This document shows, piece by piece, positions 5,635 to 5,719 of a DNA stretch of 5,719 nt. Origin of the DNA: Actinomycetes bacterium. GTDB taxonomy: Bacteria > Actinomycetota > Actinomycetes > JAHEKZ01. The stretch is from positions 1 to 5,719 of the forward strand of contig JAJAYM010000040.1 of the NCBI GenBank assembly GCA_027117675.1. Reading direction: 5' to 3'. The notes under the pieces are model-generated. The model was not told where the DNA came from. It did no database searches and saw only the letters and a program-made list of their open reading frames with translations. Each line of letters starts with the position of its first letter. Positions within the stretch are counted from its first letter, which is position 1. Made by a program: the position numbers and the translations under genes.

Positions 5635-5648
5635 CGGACTAATGTCCG
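5635..5648 (-). terminator. Weak hairpin after the right-edge gene
   Basis: CGGAC-ATTA-GTCCG on the minus strand forms a five-base stem beginning five bases after the TGA at 5654. There is no T-tract after it, so termination here is only a possibility. Confidence 0.2.
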
Positions 5649-5653
5649 CGGAA

Positions 5654-5719
5654 TCAGTCGTCCGGGCCGATGCGACGTCCGCGCTTGATCTCGCCCCGTC
5701 TCTTCTTCTCGCTGCTGCG
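5654..5719 (-). CDS. C-terminal end of an unidentified gene running in from the right edge
   Basis: Twenty-one codons are open from the window edge to TGA at 5656-5654, reading RSSEKKRRGEIKRG and then RRIGPDD. Such a very basic, polar tail with G/C-rich third positions is typical of the cytoplasmic end of an actinobacterial membrane protein or of a nucleic-acid-binding protein, but 21 residues do not identify it. The frame is on the same strand as the peroxiredoxin and ends 132 bases before its start. A chance open frame of this length is possible. Confidence 0.4.
   Translation of the reverse strand, partial: RSSEKKRRGEIKRGRRIGPDD

Overview
This window looks like chromosomal DNA from a high-GC actinobacterium. 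Codon third positions are strongly G/C, one gene encodes a luciferase-like oxidoreductase of the type that usually uses coenzyme F420, and the first gene is a delta-60-type beta-propeller protein common in that phylum. The genus cannot be told from the sequence. No RNA gene, insertion sequence, CRISPR array, integrase or replication origin was seen.

Layout. Two genes run on the plus strand: the 3' part of an extracellular-type beta-propeller protein (1-1116), then, 29 bases later, a 749-codon frame (1146-3395). That frame joins an AMP-forming acyl-CoA ligase (about residues 1-495) to a citrate-synthase/citryl-CoA-lyase-like module (about 512-749). Converging on it from the minus strand are a partial gene at the right edge (5654-5719), a Bcp-type peroxiredoxin (5054-5521), a VOC/glyoxalase-fold protein (4380-4892) and an LLM-class (F420-type) oxidoreductase (3463-4380). 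The last two overlap by one base (TAGTG) and are almost certainly one transcript. A 161-base gap (4893-5053) between the peroxiredoxin and VOC genes holds a plausible -10 box and a 20-base near-perfect palindrome, a candidate operator.

How the genes may work together (inference). The ligase would make an acyl-CoA from an organic acid with ATP. The citrate-synthase-fold module would cleave or form a C-C bond on a CoA ester. The LLM and VOC proteins would carry out oxidation or ring chemistry on a related compound. This resembles an accessory catabolic locus; no substrate can be named.

The most interesting part is the ligase-lyase frame. It is formally an AMP-forming ligase fused to a citryl-CoA-lyase-like domain, a layout reminiscent of ATP-citrate lyase but with an unrelated activating half. 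Both ends of the lyase module are odd. It begins at a Met codon with its own strong ribosome binding site. It also ends at a TAA that falls inside the conserved last helix, with 30 more family-like codons continuing in the same frame to a TGA at 3486-3488. This could be a young pseudogene, two genes recently joined by stop loss, a sequencing error, or a real fusion. The sequence alone does not decide.
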